A stretch of DNA of 64,000 bases from [Eubacterium] saphenum (GTDB lineage Bacteria > Bacillota > Clostridia > Lachnospirales > Anaerotignaceae). Position 1 is the first letter of the stretch. Every line of letters starts with the position of its first letter. The position numbers and the translations under genes are program-made. The notes beneath the pieces are model-generated. The model had not been told where the DNA came from. It saw only the letters and a program-made list of their open reading frames with translations, and did no database searches. Below, piece after piece: positions 37,357-45,558 of the stretch. The DNA is taken from contig SFGI01000003.1 of assembly GCA_004557645.1 (NCBI GenBank), positions 25,858-89,857 on the forward strand, written 5' to 3'.

Positions 37357-37404
37357 CACGTTTGTCCGTTTTTTTCATAGAATGGGAAAAAGGGGGTGAA
37401 ACCA

Positions 37405-37764
37405 ATGCTGAAAGCACGAATACAGGCTCTTTGCAATGGCGGGGATAATTGTTCCCAGATCATTTTGCGGGCAGCTGCAGAGGAATATGGGTTTTCCCTG
37501 CCGGAAGAACTGCTGGCGGCTTGCGAGGGGATCCATGGGGGCTTTGGCATCAATGGTATGTGCAGCGCCCTGGTGGCGGCAGTGATGGTGCTGGGGCTCT
37601 TATGCGATGCGGAAGAACTCAAACTGAAACGTATCTTGTTTTTGCTGCAGGCTCAGGAAAGATTTGGCGGCTTAGACTGCTGCAGGCTTTCGGCATTGGG
37701 AGCAGACTGCAGCGGGGTTTTGGGAGAAATTGCAGATATTTTGCAGGAAGTGATAGAAGGATAA
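37405..37764 (+). CDS. C_GCAxxG_C_C family redox protein
   Basis: A 119-residue protein with the cysteine spacing of the C_GCAxxG_C_C family: NCSQIILRAAAEEYG near residue 16, GGFGINGMCSALVAAVMVLG near residue 48, and GLDCCRLSAL near residue 92. Members occur near redox enzymes and may bind metal or Fe-S. The second motif reads GMCSALV instead of GCAxxG, so it is a divergent member. I chose ATG 37405, eight bases after AAAAGGGGG; a GTG at 37396 overlaps that site. Confidence 0.8.
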   Translation: MLKARIQALCNGGDNCSQIILRAAAEEYGFSLPEELLAACEGIHGGFGINGMCSALVAAVMVLGLLCDAEELKLKRILFLLQAQERFGGLDCCRLSALGADCSGVLGEIADILQEVIEG

Positions 37765-37770
37765 ACAATA

Positions 37771-37818
37771 GGGTGTCGGCTTTGTCGACACCCTGAGATG
37801 CCTCAGGCATCTTTTTTT
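37771..37818 (+). terminator. Tandem hairpin terminator after the C_GCAxxG gene
   Basis: GGGTGTCG/CGACACCC (37771-37793) then GATGCC-tca-GGCATC (37797-37811) and seven T residues. The second hairpin overlaps the end of the opposing minus-strand gene. Confidence 0.8.
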
Positions 37819-39074
37819 GTGTCATTGATTTGAGGCAAAAGGGTCGTTGGTGCAGTGGTCTGTTTGTTTCGCAGGGTCTCGTTTTCTTTGCGCAGGGCTG
37901 CCAGTTCAGCTTCCATCTTTTCCACCTGTGCCTTCCAGCGGGCATTGACAGCAGCCACTTCATCGCTCCGCTGTGCCAGCAGGGCGGAAAGCTCTTCCAT
38001 TTGTTTTTTATGGGCATCCTGAAGGGCTGTGTAAGCCTTTGAATAGTCGGGCTGAGGGATTGGACGCTTTTCTTCTGCTTTTGGTCTGGGAAGGGGAGAG
38101 GGGGTAAAAACGGCAGGTAGAAATCCATGCTGGGCATTGCCGTAACATTCTGCTGCGTTCAGAGAATCATCCTGTGCGCCCAATAACTCGCCCTTCAGGC
38201 AGTAACCGGGAAATTTTTCCATATATCGCTCCACAGGGCCAAAGGAGGCACCGCCGTTTTCTGAGGTGCAGCGCATGGGCTGTCCGTTGGCTGTCCACAT
38301 GAGGATGACTTTTCCATTTTCCAAAAAAGCAAGACAATTGTCGCAGTTCGTATCTTCCCAGAGGACACGGGGTGTGCTGATAGCAGAGGTTCTCTTATAC
38401 TGATAGACCACCTGGGTGCGGAACATCCCCCGAACGATATAGAGCATATGGATTTTTTCGTTGTCATTGACAATGGAAACATCCGTATAGGGCGAGGGCG
38501 TCTGGATGAGGGGGGTTACGCTGCCCATGGTATAGGGGGTCAGAAGCATTTCTCTGGCACTCAATACGTTTCGCCCGGTGCGGTAATACAAAATGATATG
38601 TTCCCTGCTGAGCCGGCGGGCAAGAAAAGGTGTTTTCTGCATGGGCATGAATCGGTCGATCTGGTAAGGCTTTTCCCACTGCCCATTCCGAAAAACAGTA
38701 TAGACCAGAGAGTCTACATTAGTGGATTCTGTAGGCAGGTGATAAATGATATGGAAGGCATCTTCGGAAGGCAAAAGGAAAAACTTTGTGTGATCTGTGT
38801 TTTGGGTGCCCCTCATCATCGGGCGATGCTCCCATTTGGAAAAATCCGATGAGGATGCCAGATAAAGTTGCCCTTCTCCACCGGAATAGAGGAGATAGGC
38901 CACATCCTCATATTGGCAGAGGGAAAAAACAGGTGCCACCCGTTCGGCGATCTTCTGGGGGACTGTCCAGCCGTCATAGGAAAAGCTGCGGCAAAAAATG
39001 TTGCCTTGCTCATAATAAAAGAGATAGAAATATCCTTTTTTTGTTTTCAGATATTTAACATGGGGATTTTGCAT
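37803..39074 (-). CDS. Unrecognised propeller-like protein with C-terminal coiled coil
   Basis: A 423-residue soluble protein I do not recognise. Residues 1 to about 290 hold five or six loosely repeated beta units of about 45-55 residues with aromatic strands and polar turns, for example AYLLYSGGEGQLYLASSSDF, HIIYHLPTESTNVDSLVY, HIILYYRTGRNV, IHMLYIVRGMFRTQVVY and KVILMWTANGQPMRCTS. The last resembles a sialidase-type blade. After a Pro-rich linker, about 345-405 is a heptad-rich coiled coil (LQDAHKKQMEELSALLAQRS onward). No signal peptide is visible. AAAAAGGGAGCGTCACC supports the start. It is a single gene, flanked by terminator and DUF2089 unit. Confidence 0.8.
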   Translation of the reverse strand: MQNPHVKYLKTKKGYFYLFYYEQGNIFCRSFSYDGWTVPQKIAERVAPVFSLCQYEDVAYLLYSGGEGQLYLASSSDFSKWEHRPMMRGTQNTDHTKFFLLPSEDAFHIIYHLPTESTNVDSLVYTVFRNGQWEKPYQIDRFMPMQKTPFLARRLSREHIILYYRTGRNVLSAREMLLTPYTMGSVTPLIQTPSPYTDVSIVNDNEKIHMLYIVRGMFRTQVVYQYKRTSAISTPRVLWEDTNCDNCLAFLENGKVILMWTANGQPMRCTSENGGASFGPVERYMEKFPGYCLKGELLGAQDDSLNAAECYGNAQHGFLPAVFTPSPLPRPKAEEKRPIPQPDYSKAYTALQDAHKKQMEELSALLAQRSDEVAAVNARWKAQVEKMEAELAALRKENETLRNKQTTAPTTLLPQINDTKKDA

Positions 39075-39162
39075 GGTGACGCTCCCTTTTTGATTTTTAG
39101 AATAGTTTATGCGGAAAAGAAAGAAAAAGAATCTTACAATATTATTAAAATAGAATATAGGA

Positions 39163-39191
39163 TTGACTTTAATAAAATTAAATGTTATTTT
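39163..39191 (+). promoter_or_regulatory. Sigma-A promoter of the DUF2089 unit
   Basis: TTGACT at 39163-39168, 17 bases, TATTTT at 39186-39191, in a very AT-rich patch. It stands immediately before the ribosome site, so the leader is short. Confidence 0.55.
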
Positions 39192-39215
39192 GATAATATG
39201 AAAGGAGATGAAAGG

Positions 39216-39515
39216 ATGGAACAGAAAAATCTGCCTGCGTGGGTCTTAGGACTGGAGGAGGAGGAACTGACCTTCATCAAAAAATTCATATTGGCATCGG
39301 GCTCCTTAAAGGAGGTCGCCTCTCTTTATGGCGTGACCTATCCTACGGTGCGCCTGCGGTTGGACAGGCTCATCCAGAAAATCAAGCTGAATGAGCAAAT
39401 AGCGGAAGAGCCTTTCATCGCTATGGTGAAACAGCTTGCCATTGATGAGAAAATGGATTTTGAAACAGCGAAGCTGTTGATTACAGCTTATAAAAAAGAA
39501 AAGGAAACAAAGTAA
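39216..39515 (+). CDS. DUF2089 family protein
   Basis: A 99-residue basic/amphipathic protein. The WVLGLEEEELTFIKKFILASGSLKEVA opening and EVASLYGVTYPTVRLRLDRLIQKI helix-turn-helix-like block are the DUF2089 C-terminal domain. The family is thought to be DNA-binding, based only on the HTH-like look. ATG 39216 follows AAAGGAG at 39201-39207 with 8-base spacing, better than upstream ATGs. The small membrane protein 33 bases downstream is likely its operon partner. Confidence 0.85.
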   Translation: MEQKNLPAWVLGLEEEELTFIKKFILASGSLKEVASLYGVTYPTVRLRLDRLIQKIKLNEQIAEEPFIAMVKQLAIDEKMDFETAKLLITAYKKEKETK

Positions 39516-39548
39516 TTAAAGGGGAATTACGATAAAGGAGGAATTTCA

Positions 39549-39836
39549 ATGGAAGCATTTCATCATTTTCATTCCGGTATGGCTGGCATGAGTATTTTGG
39601 TGTGGGGAATCGTCATTTTTTATATTGCCTTACTTATCGGCTCGTGTTATCTGCAGGTGCGGTTGTCCAAAGCTGAGGAATGGTGGAAGGGACTGATCCT
39701 GCCCGCCATTGCGCTGATATTTCATTCCTTCGGGAATGCGCTAGCGGTAGTTTTGCTGGTGATTTATGGCGTGAATCGTTATAAGATCAAAAAACATAAG
39801 GACGAGATCGAAAAAATGAAAATCAGAGATTTATAA
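39549..39836 (+). CDS. Small two-helix membrane protein next to DUF2089
   Basis: A 95-residue protein with hydrophobic helices at about 13-35 (MSILVWGIVIFYIALLIGSC) and 50-73 (LILPAIALIFHSFGNALAVV), followed by a basic tail (YKIKKHKDEIEKMKIRDL). An AAAGGAGGAATTTCA site supports the start. It pairs with the DUF2089 gene (33-base gap), suggesting a regulator plus membrane partner. Not otherwise recognised. Confidence 0.8.
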   Translation: MEAFHHFHSGMAGMSILVWGIVIFYIALLIGSCYLQVRLSKAEEWWKGLILPAIALIFHSFGNALAVVLLVIYGVNRYKIKKHKDEIEKMKIRDL

Positions 39837-39873
39837 AAAACAGCCTTCTAACGGAAGTTAGAAGGCTGTTTTT
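39837..39873. terminator. Bidirectional intrinsic terminator
   Basis: AAAAACAGCCTTCTAAC-ggaa-GTTAGAAGGCTGTTTTT, a perfect stem between the two convergent units. Confidence 0.92.
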
Positions 39874-39877
39874 GTTA

Positions 39878-40081
39878 TCAGTCTTTTTTCAGAAAGAGAT
39901 TTGCAAAATCCTGAAAAGAATCATCCGATCTTGTATGATCGGGGTCTGCCAGATTGAAGAAGCAGGTAGGAATCTCTTTCAGGCGGAGATTCTTTTCAAT
40001 ACAGGGAGTACATCCCTGGTCGTGGTTGGTAGGGTGCATGGGGCATTTCAGGTTTTTGCATGTGCAATGATTTACATTCAT
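39878..40081 (-). CDS. DUF6485-type cysteine-rich small protein
   Basis: A 67-residue cysteine-rich protein. CTCKNLKCPMHPTNHDQGCTPCIEKNL holds five cysteines near the N-terminus; quoted in parts, CTCKNLKCPMHP then HDQGCTPCIEKNL. EIPTCFFNL follows. This matches my recollection of the DUF6485 family of small proteins from anaerobes; role unknown but the cysteines suggest metal binding. AAGGAGGTTCTTAT is a strong ribosome site. The AraC gene upstream ends 20 bases away, so they may be co-transcribed. Confidence 0.75.
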   Translation of the reverse strand: MNVNHCTCKNLKCPMHPTNHDQGCTPCIEKNLRLKEIPTCFFNLADPDHTRSDDSFQDFANLFLKKD

Positions 40082-40101
40082 ATAAGAACCTCCTTACAGA
40101 T

Positions 40102-40941
40102 TTAAATAAATTTTGTTGTTTTCACAGATGAAGCAGAAAAATCAATGGTTCCGTTTTGCCGCAGCTGACGGGGCAAGCAATTTGTTAGTTGGATGAAATC
40201 CCGATTCATGTGGGATTGATCCGCATAGCCGCTTTCCGCCGCAATTTGGGAAAGGGGAATATCTTTTTGCAGCAAAGCAGCTGCATGCTGCATCCGAATG
40301 GTTTTTGCAAAGGTTTTCGGTGCGGTGCCGGTATATCGTTTGAAAAGCGTATGTAAATATCTCTGACTGTAGCCTGTATGTTCTGCCAGCATTTCCAGAG
40401 AATATTGTCCATTATTATCCATGATCTTTTCTACACAATACTGGAGCAAACGCTGTTTGTCTGTCTTCTGTTTCTCTTGTTTTTGCAGGAAACAGCGGAT
40501 GATCTCTTTCTGTTCTGTAAAACTTTTGGCAGAAAGAAGTTTTTCTACAAAAAAATCATTTTGAGGAAACAGTGCTTCCAGTGGAGCCGGGCGATCCAGA
40601 AACTGACTTAGATCTTCCTGCTGCAGAGCCGATGCACCGGGAAGAAAGCGAATACTCAAAATTTTCGAGCCTTTGCCAAGGTCAAACCGGCGAGGCGCAT
40701 CAATAGAGACGGAAAAATATGCCCTTGTTTGGTTCTCATCACTGATGATAATGATATCATGGCATCCATCAGGGATGGCGGTAAGGAAGGGTTGTTTTCC
40801 GCAATCACTGATTTCATAGCACATGCAGATCTGTTTTGAAAGGGCATCATTTGGGGCAATCAAATAATTCCGTGATGTTTGACCGTATGTGTCAAAACCC
40901 GGATTCCATGGAAGATATGTTTTCATCTCATTTTTCCTCAT
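40102..40941 (-). CDS. AraC family transcriptional regulator
   Basis: A 279-residue regulator. Its N-terminal sensing region (about 1-170) includes IPDGCHDIIIISDE and FDLGKGSKILSIRFLPGA, a layout resembling the DUF6597-type sensor of AraC regulators. The C-terminal HTH pair includes LEMLAEHTGYSQRYLHTLFKRYTG and IPLSQIAAESGYADQSHMNR. I chose ATG 40941, eight bases after GGAGG; further upstream open frame lacks a site. Targets unknown; it lies downstream of, not within, the pyrimidine operon. Confidence 0.88.
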   Translation of the reverse strand: MRKNEMKTYLPWNPGFDTYGQTSRNYLIAPNDALSKQICMCYEISDCGKQPFLTAIPDGCHDIIIISDENQTRAYFSVSIDAPRRFDLGKGSKILSIRFLPGASALQQEDLSQFLDRPAPLEALFPQNDFFVEKLLSAKSFTEQKEIIRCFLQKQEKQKTDKQRLLQYCVEKIMDNNGQYSLEMLAEHTGYSQRYLHTLFKRYTGTAPKTFAKTIRMQHAAALLQKDIPLSQIAAESGYADQSHMNRDFIQLTNCLPRQLRQNGTIDFSASSVKTTKFI

Positions 40942-41009
40942 ATTGCCCGCCTCCATATCCTGATTATAGCAAAAAGAAATACAGGAGACTAGAATAAATC
41001 GGAACAAAA

Positions 41010-41043
41010 AGAAAATCCCCTCTATCCTTCGATAAAGGGGATT
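41010..41043 (-). terminator. Terminator of the pyrimidine operon
   Basis: On the minus strand, AATCCCCTTTATC-gaag-GATAGAGGGGATT followed by TTCTTTTT, 45 bases after the pyrI stop. Confidence 0.88.
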
Positions 41044-41087
41044 GTGTTTTGTAAAATGCAGTTTTTGTGTATCAGAATCCCAAGGCT

Positions 41088-41507
41088 TTAGTTTTTCGCT
41101 TTGGATTCGCAGTAAATGCAGCGATATTCGCCTTTTTCCCTGTCTGTCAGCTTGAAGATATGGGGAATCTCCTGCTCCACAGAGGTGATGCAGCGGGGAT
41201 TTTTGCACTGGATGATATTTGTCAGCCGTTCCGGCAGCTGAGGGTGGATTTTTTCCACGCATACGCTGTCTTTGATGACATTGATGGTGACATTGGGGTC
41301 GATATAGCCCAGAATGTCCAGATCCAGATTCAGTTCTGTATCGATTTTGATGATATCCTTTTTGCCCATTTTCTGGCTGGGGGCGTTTTTAATGAGGGCG
41401 ATGGAACAATCCATGTGATCCAGATTCAGGAAATGATACAGTTCCATGCCTTTTCCTGCGCGGATATGGTCGATGACAACGCCGTTATTGATAGAATCAA
41501 TTTTCAT
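41088..41507 (-). CDS. pyrI: Aspartate carbamoyltransferase regulatory subunit
   Basis: Allosteric (CTP/ATP-binding) subunit of aspartate transcarbamylase, 139 residues. An N-terminal nucleotide-binding domain includes NGVVIDHIRAGKGMELYHFL. The C-terminal zinc domain has CKNPRCITS and YRCIYCESK, the four-cysteine cluster. Its start is one base from the pyrB stop (41509). Last gene of the operon, so end-product feedback on the first committed step is built into the operon. Confidence 0.96.
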   Translation of the reverse strand: MKIDSINNGVVIDHIRAGKGMELYHFLNLDHMDCSIALIKNAPSQKMGKKDIIKIDTELNLDLDILGYIDPNVTINVIKDSVCVEKIHPQLPERLTNIIQCKNPRCITSVEQEIPHIFKLTDREKGEYRCIYCESKAKN

Positions 41508-41508
41508 T

Positions 41509-42420
41509 TTATTCCACCTCCAGTAATTTCAGGATCAGAGCCATACGGATATATTTCCCGTTGGATACCTGTTTGAAGTAGCAGGCTCTGGGGTCATCGT
41601 CCACAGCAACGGAAATTTCGTTTACGCGGGGCAGGGGATGCAGGATGGAAAGGTCTTTTTTCGCCGTTTCCAGCTTATCCGGTGTGAGGATATAGCTGTC
41701 TTTCAGGCGGATATAATCAGCTTCATTGAAGAAGCGTTCCCGCTGTACTCTTGTCATATAGAGGATATCCAGCGTAGGCATAGCTTCCTCCAGGCTGCGT
41801 GTTTCTGTATAGGGAATGCCTTCCTTTTCCAGTTCCTGAATGATATATTCTGGCACTTTCAGCTCGTCGGGAGAAATCATGACGAACTGTACCCCTTCGT
41901 AACGGCTCAAAGCGTGGATCAGGGAATGAACGGTTCTGCCGAATTTCAGGTCACCGCAGAGCCCCACGGTCAGGTGGTCAAATCTGCCTTTTTCCCTCTG
42001 GATGGTCAAAAGGTCAGCCAGTGTCTGGGTAGGGTGATTGTGACCGCCGTCCCCCGCGTTGATGATAGGCACAGGAGAACGCATGGAAGCGATCATGGGT
42101 GCGCCTTCTTTGGGATGACGCATGGCAATGATATCAGCATAGCAGCCTACGGTGCGAACTGTATCGGAAACGCTTTCGCCTTTTGCCGCAGAGCTGTTGT
42201 TTGCGGCGGAAAAGCCCAGCACACTGCCGCCCAGTTCCAGCATGGCCGCTTCAAAGCTCAGGCGGGTACGGGTAGAGGGCTCGAAAAACAGGGTAGCCAG
42301 TTTTTTGCGTTTGCATTTTTCGGCGTATTTATCGGGGTTTGCAATGATGTCATTGGCTGTAGCGATCAGTTCATCGATTTCTTCTACAGTCAGGTCAATG
42401 ATATCGATGAGGCTTCTCAT
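41509..42420 (-). CDS. pyrB: Aspartate carbamoyltransferase catalytic subunit
   Basis: Condenses carbamoyl phosphate and aspartate. 303 residues. [17 protein letters not shown] (carbamoyl phosphate site), [15 protein letters not shown], and [15 protein letters not shown] are the classical motifs. Placed with pyrI as a heteromeric, allosterically controlled enzyme. pyrE stop is three bases upstream. Confidence 0.97.
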   Translation of the reverse strand: MRSLIDIIDLTVEEIDELIATANDIIANPDKYAEKCKRKKLATLFFEPSTRTRLSFEAAMLELGGSVLGFSAANNSSAAKGESVSDTVRTVGCYADIIAMRHPKEGAPMIASMRSPVPIINAGDGGHNHPTQTLADLLTIQREKGRFDHLTVGLCGDLKFGRTVHSLIHALSRYEGVQFVMISPDELKVPEYIIQELEKEGIPYTETRSLEEAMPTLDILYMTRVQRERFFNEADYIRLKDSYILTPDKLETAKKDLSILHPLPRVNEISVAVDDDPRACYFKQVSNGKYIRMALILKLLEVE

Positions 42421-42423
42421 GGA

Positions 42424-43062
42424 TCACATCTCCCTCCAGCTTTCATCACTGGGGTTGCTGCGGAATTTCATCAGACGGGCGATATCAGCTTCTTTGATAT
42501 AGCCTTCCTTTGCAGCAACTTCTGCAACAGTATCGAAATTGGACAGGCTCACGTTCTTTACGTTTGCTTCTGCCAGTCTGTCCAGACCTTTCTGCAGACC
42601 ATAAGTGAAGATGCTTACAACACCCAGAACGTCAGCGCCTGCTTCACGCAGTACGTTTACAACTTCGATACAGCTGCCTGCTGTGGAGATCAGGTCTTCC
42701 ACAACGACTACTTTCTGGCCTTTTTCCAGTTTGCCTTCGATCTGGTTGTTTCTGCCGTGGTCCTTTGCGCCGGAGCGAACATAACCCATGGGCAGGTCCA
42801 GCAGATGTGCTGTGATGGCAGCATGAGCGATACCAGCGGTGGAAGTACCCATCAGTACTTCTGCATCGGGGTATTCTTTTTTGATGGTTTCCGCCAGAGC
42901 ATTTTCTACATGGTTTCTAACTTCTACGGATGTCAGAGTCAGTCTGTTGTCGCAGTAAATAGGGCTTTTGATGCCGCTGGCCCATGTGAAGGGTTCTTCG
43001 GGGCGCAGGAAAACTGCACCGATGGACAGCAGGTCTTTTGCGATCTGTTCTTTGATATTCAT
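42424..43062 (-). CDS. pyrE: Orotate phosphoribosyltransferase
   Basis: Makes OMP from orotate and PRPP. 212 residues. The PRPP motif is VVVVEDLISTAGSCIEVV (about 118-135), with the KDHGRNNQIEGKL catalytic loop region upstream. A TTTAGGAGGACATGAATT site supports the start. It is separated from pyrF by 137 bases that hold a repeat element. Confidence 0.96.
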   Translation of the reverse strand: MNIKEQIAKDLLSIGAVFLRPEEPFTWASGIKSPIYCDNRLTLTSVEVRNHVENALAETIKKEYPDAEVLMGTSTAGIAHAAITAHLLDLPMGYVRSGAKDHGRNNQIEGKLEKGQKVVVVEDLISTAGSCIEVVNVLREAGADVLGVVSIFTYGLQKGLDRLAEANVKNVSLSNFDTVAEVAAKEGYIKEADIARLMKFRSNPSDESWREM

Positions 43063-43121
43063 AATTCATGTCCTCCTAAAATCCAGATTGATTTCAATTT
43101 TCTATATGGATAATCACCTCA

Positions 43122-43199
43122 GCAGAAACACAGTTTCTGCAAATCGGGTGCAGGGGGTGACCCCCTGCCAGGGGTAGTGGGGACAGCGTCCCCACGGTC
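43122..43199 (-). repeat. Three-hairpin intergenic repeat, copy B
   Basis: On the minus strand it starts right after the pyrF stop as GACCGTGGGG, the same ten bases as copy A after nrnA. Stems: GTGGGGAC/GTCCCCAC (43177-43195), GCAGGGGG/CCCCCTGC (43150-43168), GCAGAAAC/GTTTCTGC (43122-43140). It splits pyrF from pyrE inside the pyr operon. Confidence 0.78.
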
Positions 43200-43904
43200 T
43201 TAGCCGAGGAACTCGGAAATACATCTGTGATACGCTGCTACAGGGTCGGGTGCCTGTGTGATGGGTCTGCCGACAACGATATAATCGGAGCCCAGTTCTC
43301 TTGCCTTTGCGGGGGTAGTCACACGCACCTGGTCGCCAACTTCGCCGTCAGCAAAACGAACACCGGGTGTCACTGTCAGGAATGCGTCGCCGCAAACCTC
43401 TTTTACCTTGCCTGCTTCCAGAGGGGAGCAAACAACGCCGTCCAGACCGGAATCCTTTGCACATTTCGCATAGTGCATAACGACTTCATCCAGGGGATGG
43501 TCGATCAGCAGGTCTGCTTTCATTCTCTCTTCACTGGTGGATGTCAGCTGTGTCACAGCGATCAGCAGAGGGCGTGTGCCGTCAGGTCTTGTTAGGCCTT
43601 CCAGTGCAGCTTCCATCATAGCCTTTGTGCCTGCTGCGTGCAGGTTGCAGATATCCACATCCAGTGCGGACAATACGGACATTGCTTTTTTTACAGTGTT
43701 GGGGATGTCGTGGAGCTTCAGGTCTAAGAAAATTTTATGTCCTCTTTCCTTGATCTCCTTTACGATGGCAGGGCCTTCTGCATAGAAAAGCTCCATGCCT
43801 ACTTTCAGGAAAGGCTTTCTTTCTTCATTTTTAAAGTTGTCCAAAAATGCCATCAGGTCTGCCTTGCTGTTAAAATCGCAGGCAATGATTACGTCTTTAT
43901 TCAT
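43200..43904 (-). CDS. pyrF: Orotidine 5'-phosphate decarboxylase
   Basis: Last step to UMP. 234 residues, group [17 protein letters not shown] at the N-terminus, the catalytic [16 protein letters not shown] stretch, and [17 protein letters not shown] with [12 protein letters not shown] at the C-terminus. Its start overlaps the pyrD stop by four bases. Confidence 0.96.
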   Translation of the reverse strand: MNKDVIIACDFNSKADLMAFLDNFKNEERKPFLKVGMELFYAEGPAIVKEIKERGHKIFLDLKLHDIPNTVKKAMSVLSALDVDICNLHAAGTKAMMEAALEGLTRPDGTRPLLIAVTQLTSTSEERMKADLLIDHPLDEVVMHYAKCAKDSGLDGVVCSPLEAGKVKEVCGDAFLTVTPGVRFADGEVGDQVRVTTPAKARELGSDYIVVGRPITQAPDPVAAYHRCISEFLG

Positions 43905-44815
43905 TTGCGGGCACCTCCAATGATATCGTTCAAGTCTTTGATGTTATATTTTTCCATGACACGGGGCAGGTCTTCGATGATTTCCTTGCAGATGAAGGGA
44001 TTCACCAGATTTGCTGCGCCGATCTCAACGGCGGTTGCCCCTGCCAGCATCATTTCGATCACGTCTTCCGCAGAGGAAACACCGCCCATACCGATGACGG
44101 GGATGTTTACGGCTTCTGCCACCTGATATACCATGCGGACTGCCACAGGGAAGATGGCACTGCCGGAGAAACCGCCCATTTTGTTGGCGATCACGGGTTT
44201 CTTTGTTTTCAGGTCGATGCGCATACCCATCATAGTGTTGATGAGGGCAATACCATCTGCACCGGCTTCTTCACAGGCTTTTGCGATGGAAACGATGTCG
44301 GTTACGTTCGGAGTCAGTTTGATATAGACAGGCTTTGTTGTGACAGCCTTGACAGCTTTTGTCACTGCCGCCGCTGCCGCAGGGTCTGTGCCGAAGCTCA
44401 TGCCGCCATGGTGTACGTTGGGGCAGGATACGTTTACTTCCAGAATACCTACTTGAGGCTCTTTATCCAGCAATGCACAGGTGTAAGCATATTCTTCGAT
44501 GGAGAAGCCGCTGACATTGGCAATAACAGGCTTATGGAAGCATTTTGCCAGCTTGGGCAGTTCTTCAGAGATGACCTTTTCCACACCGGGATTCTGCAGA
44601 CCAACGGAGTTGATCATACCTGCAGGGCATTCTGCGATACGGGGTGTGGGGTTGCCGAAGCGGGGTTCCTTTGTGGTACCCTTGAAGGAGAAAGAACCCA
44701 GAATATTGATGTCATACAGCTCCGCAAATTCATAGCCGTAGCCGAAGGTACCGCTGGCGGGGATGACAGGGTTATCCAGTGTGATGCCGCTGAGGGTCAC
44801 TTTTGTGTTTACCAT
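43901..44815 (-). CDS. pyrD: Dihydroorotate dehydrogenase B, catalytic subunit
   Basis: FMN-containing, NAD-linked class 1B enzyme, 304 residues. The catalytic-Cys motif [14 protein letters not shown], the KLTPNVTD segment and the C-terminal [19 protein letters not shown] match. It requires the PyrK partner encoded just upstream (7-base overlap). FMN phosphate region ends near [15 protein letters not shown]. Confidence 0.96.
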   Translation of the reverse strand: MVNTKVTLSGITLDNPVIPASGTFGYGYEFAELYDINILGSFSFKGTTKEPRFGNPTPRIAECPAGMINSVGLQNPGVEKVISEELPKLAKCFHKPVIANVSGFSIEEYAYTCALLDKEPQVGILEVNVSCPNVHHGGMSFGTDPAAAAAVTKAVKAVTTKPVYIKLTPNVTDIVSIAKACEEAGADGIALINTMMGMRIDLKTKKPVIANKMGGFSGSAIFPVAVRMVYQVAEAVNIPVIGMGGVSSAEDVIEMMLAGATAVEIGAANLVNPFICKEIIEDLPRVMEKYNIKDLNDIIGGARK

Positions 44816-45543
44816 ATGATTTCCTCCTTCACCAGTACAGGACCGTCTTTACAGATACGTTTGTTGCCATATTTTGTCTGGCAGGAGCAGCCCATACATG
44901 CGCCGAAACCGCAGCCCATCCGTTCTTCGAAGCTCAGCTGACCGCTGGTGGTGGTCACATCGGAAAGGGCTTTCAGCATGGGTTCGGGGCCGCAGGTATA
45001 GAAATAAGTATAGTCGGGGATGGTCTTTACCACATCTGTGACAAAGCCTTTGACACCCACGCTGCCATCTGCTGTGGCAATGTGTACTTCTGCGCCCAGT
45101 TTTTTAAATTCTTCTGCATAGAAGATCTCGTCTTTTGTGTTGAAACCAAGGATCACGATGGGGTGCTTGCCTTCTGCGATCAGGTTTTTCGCCAGACGGT
45201 ACATGGGAGGCACGCCAACGCCGCCGCCGATCAAGAGAGGCTTGTCGCCGCTGACGGAGGTGTCATAGCCATTGCCCAGCCCGGTCAAAACGTCCAGCTT
45301 ATGGGGGGCTTTCATTTTGCTCATGGCTTCTGTGCCTTTGCCCACAACCTTGTAAAGGATAGTCAGTGTATTTTCGTCATAATCGCAGACGGAAATAGGG
45401 CGGCGCAGGAAAAAGCCCTTCAGTTGGATATTGACAAACTGACCGGCAGCGGTGATGGCGGAGGTGTCCCCCGCCAAAACCATTTTGCATACGCTTTCGG
45501 TCAGCTTTTCATTGCTTTGAATCGTAAAAATAGACTGTTTCAA
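44809..45543 (-). CDS. pyrK: Dihydroorotate dehydrogenase B, electron transfer subunit
   Basis: FAD/[2Fe-2S] subunit that passes electrons from PyrD to NAD+. 244 residues. FAD-binding RRPISVCDYD, NAD-binding GGGVGVPPMYRLAKNL, and the C-terminal Fe-S cysteines in GCGFGACMGCSCQTKYG plus RICKDGPV. It overlaps pyrD, as expected of partner subunits, and follows carB by 15 bases. Confidence 0.96.
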   Translation of the reverse strand: MKQSIFTIQSNEKLTESVCKMVLAGDTSAITAAGQFVNIQLKGFFLRRPISVCDYDENTLTILYKVVGKGTEAMSKMKAPHKLDVLTGLGNGYDTSVSGDKPLLIGGGVGVPPMYRLAKNLIAEGKHPIVILGFNTKDEIFYAEEFKKLGAEVHIATADGSVGVKGFVTDVVKTIPDYTYFYTCGPEPMLKALSDVTTTSGQLSFEERMGCGFGACMGCSCQTKYGNKRICKDGPVLVKEEIIW

Positions 45544-45558
45544 GAGGAAACCTCCTTA

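Noticed and set aside
40942..41262. 107-residue N-terminal extension of the AraC regulator
   Set aside because: It runs through the pyr terminator and into pyrI antisense, and has no ribosome site.
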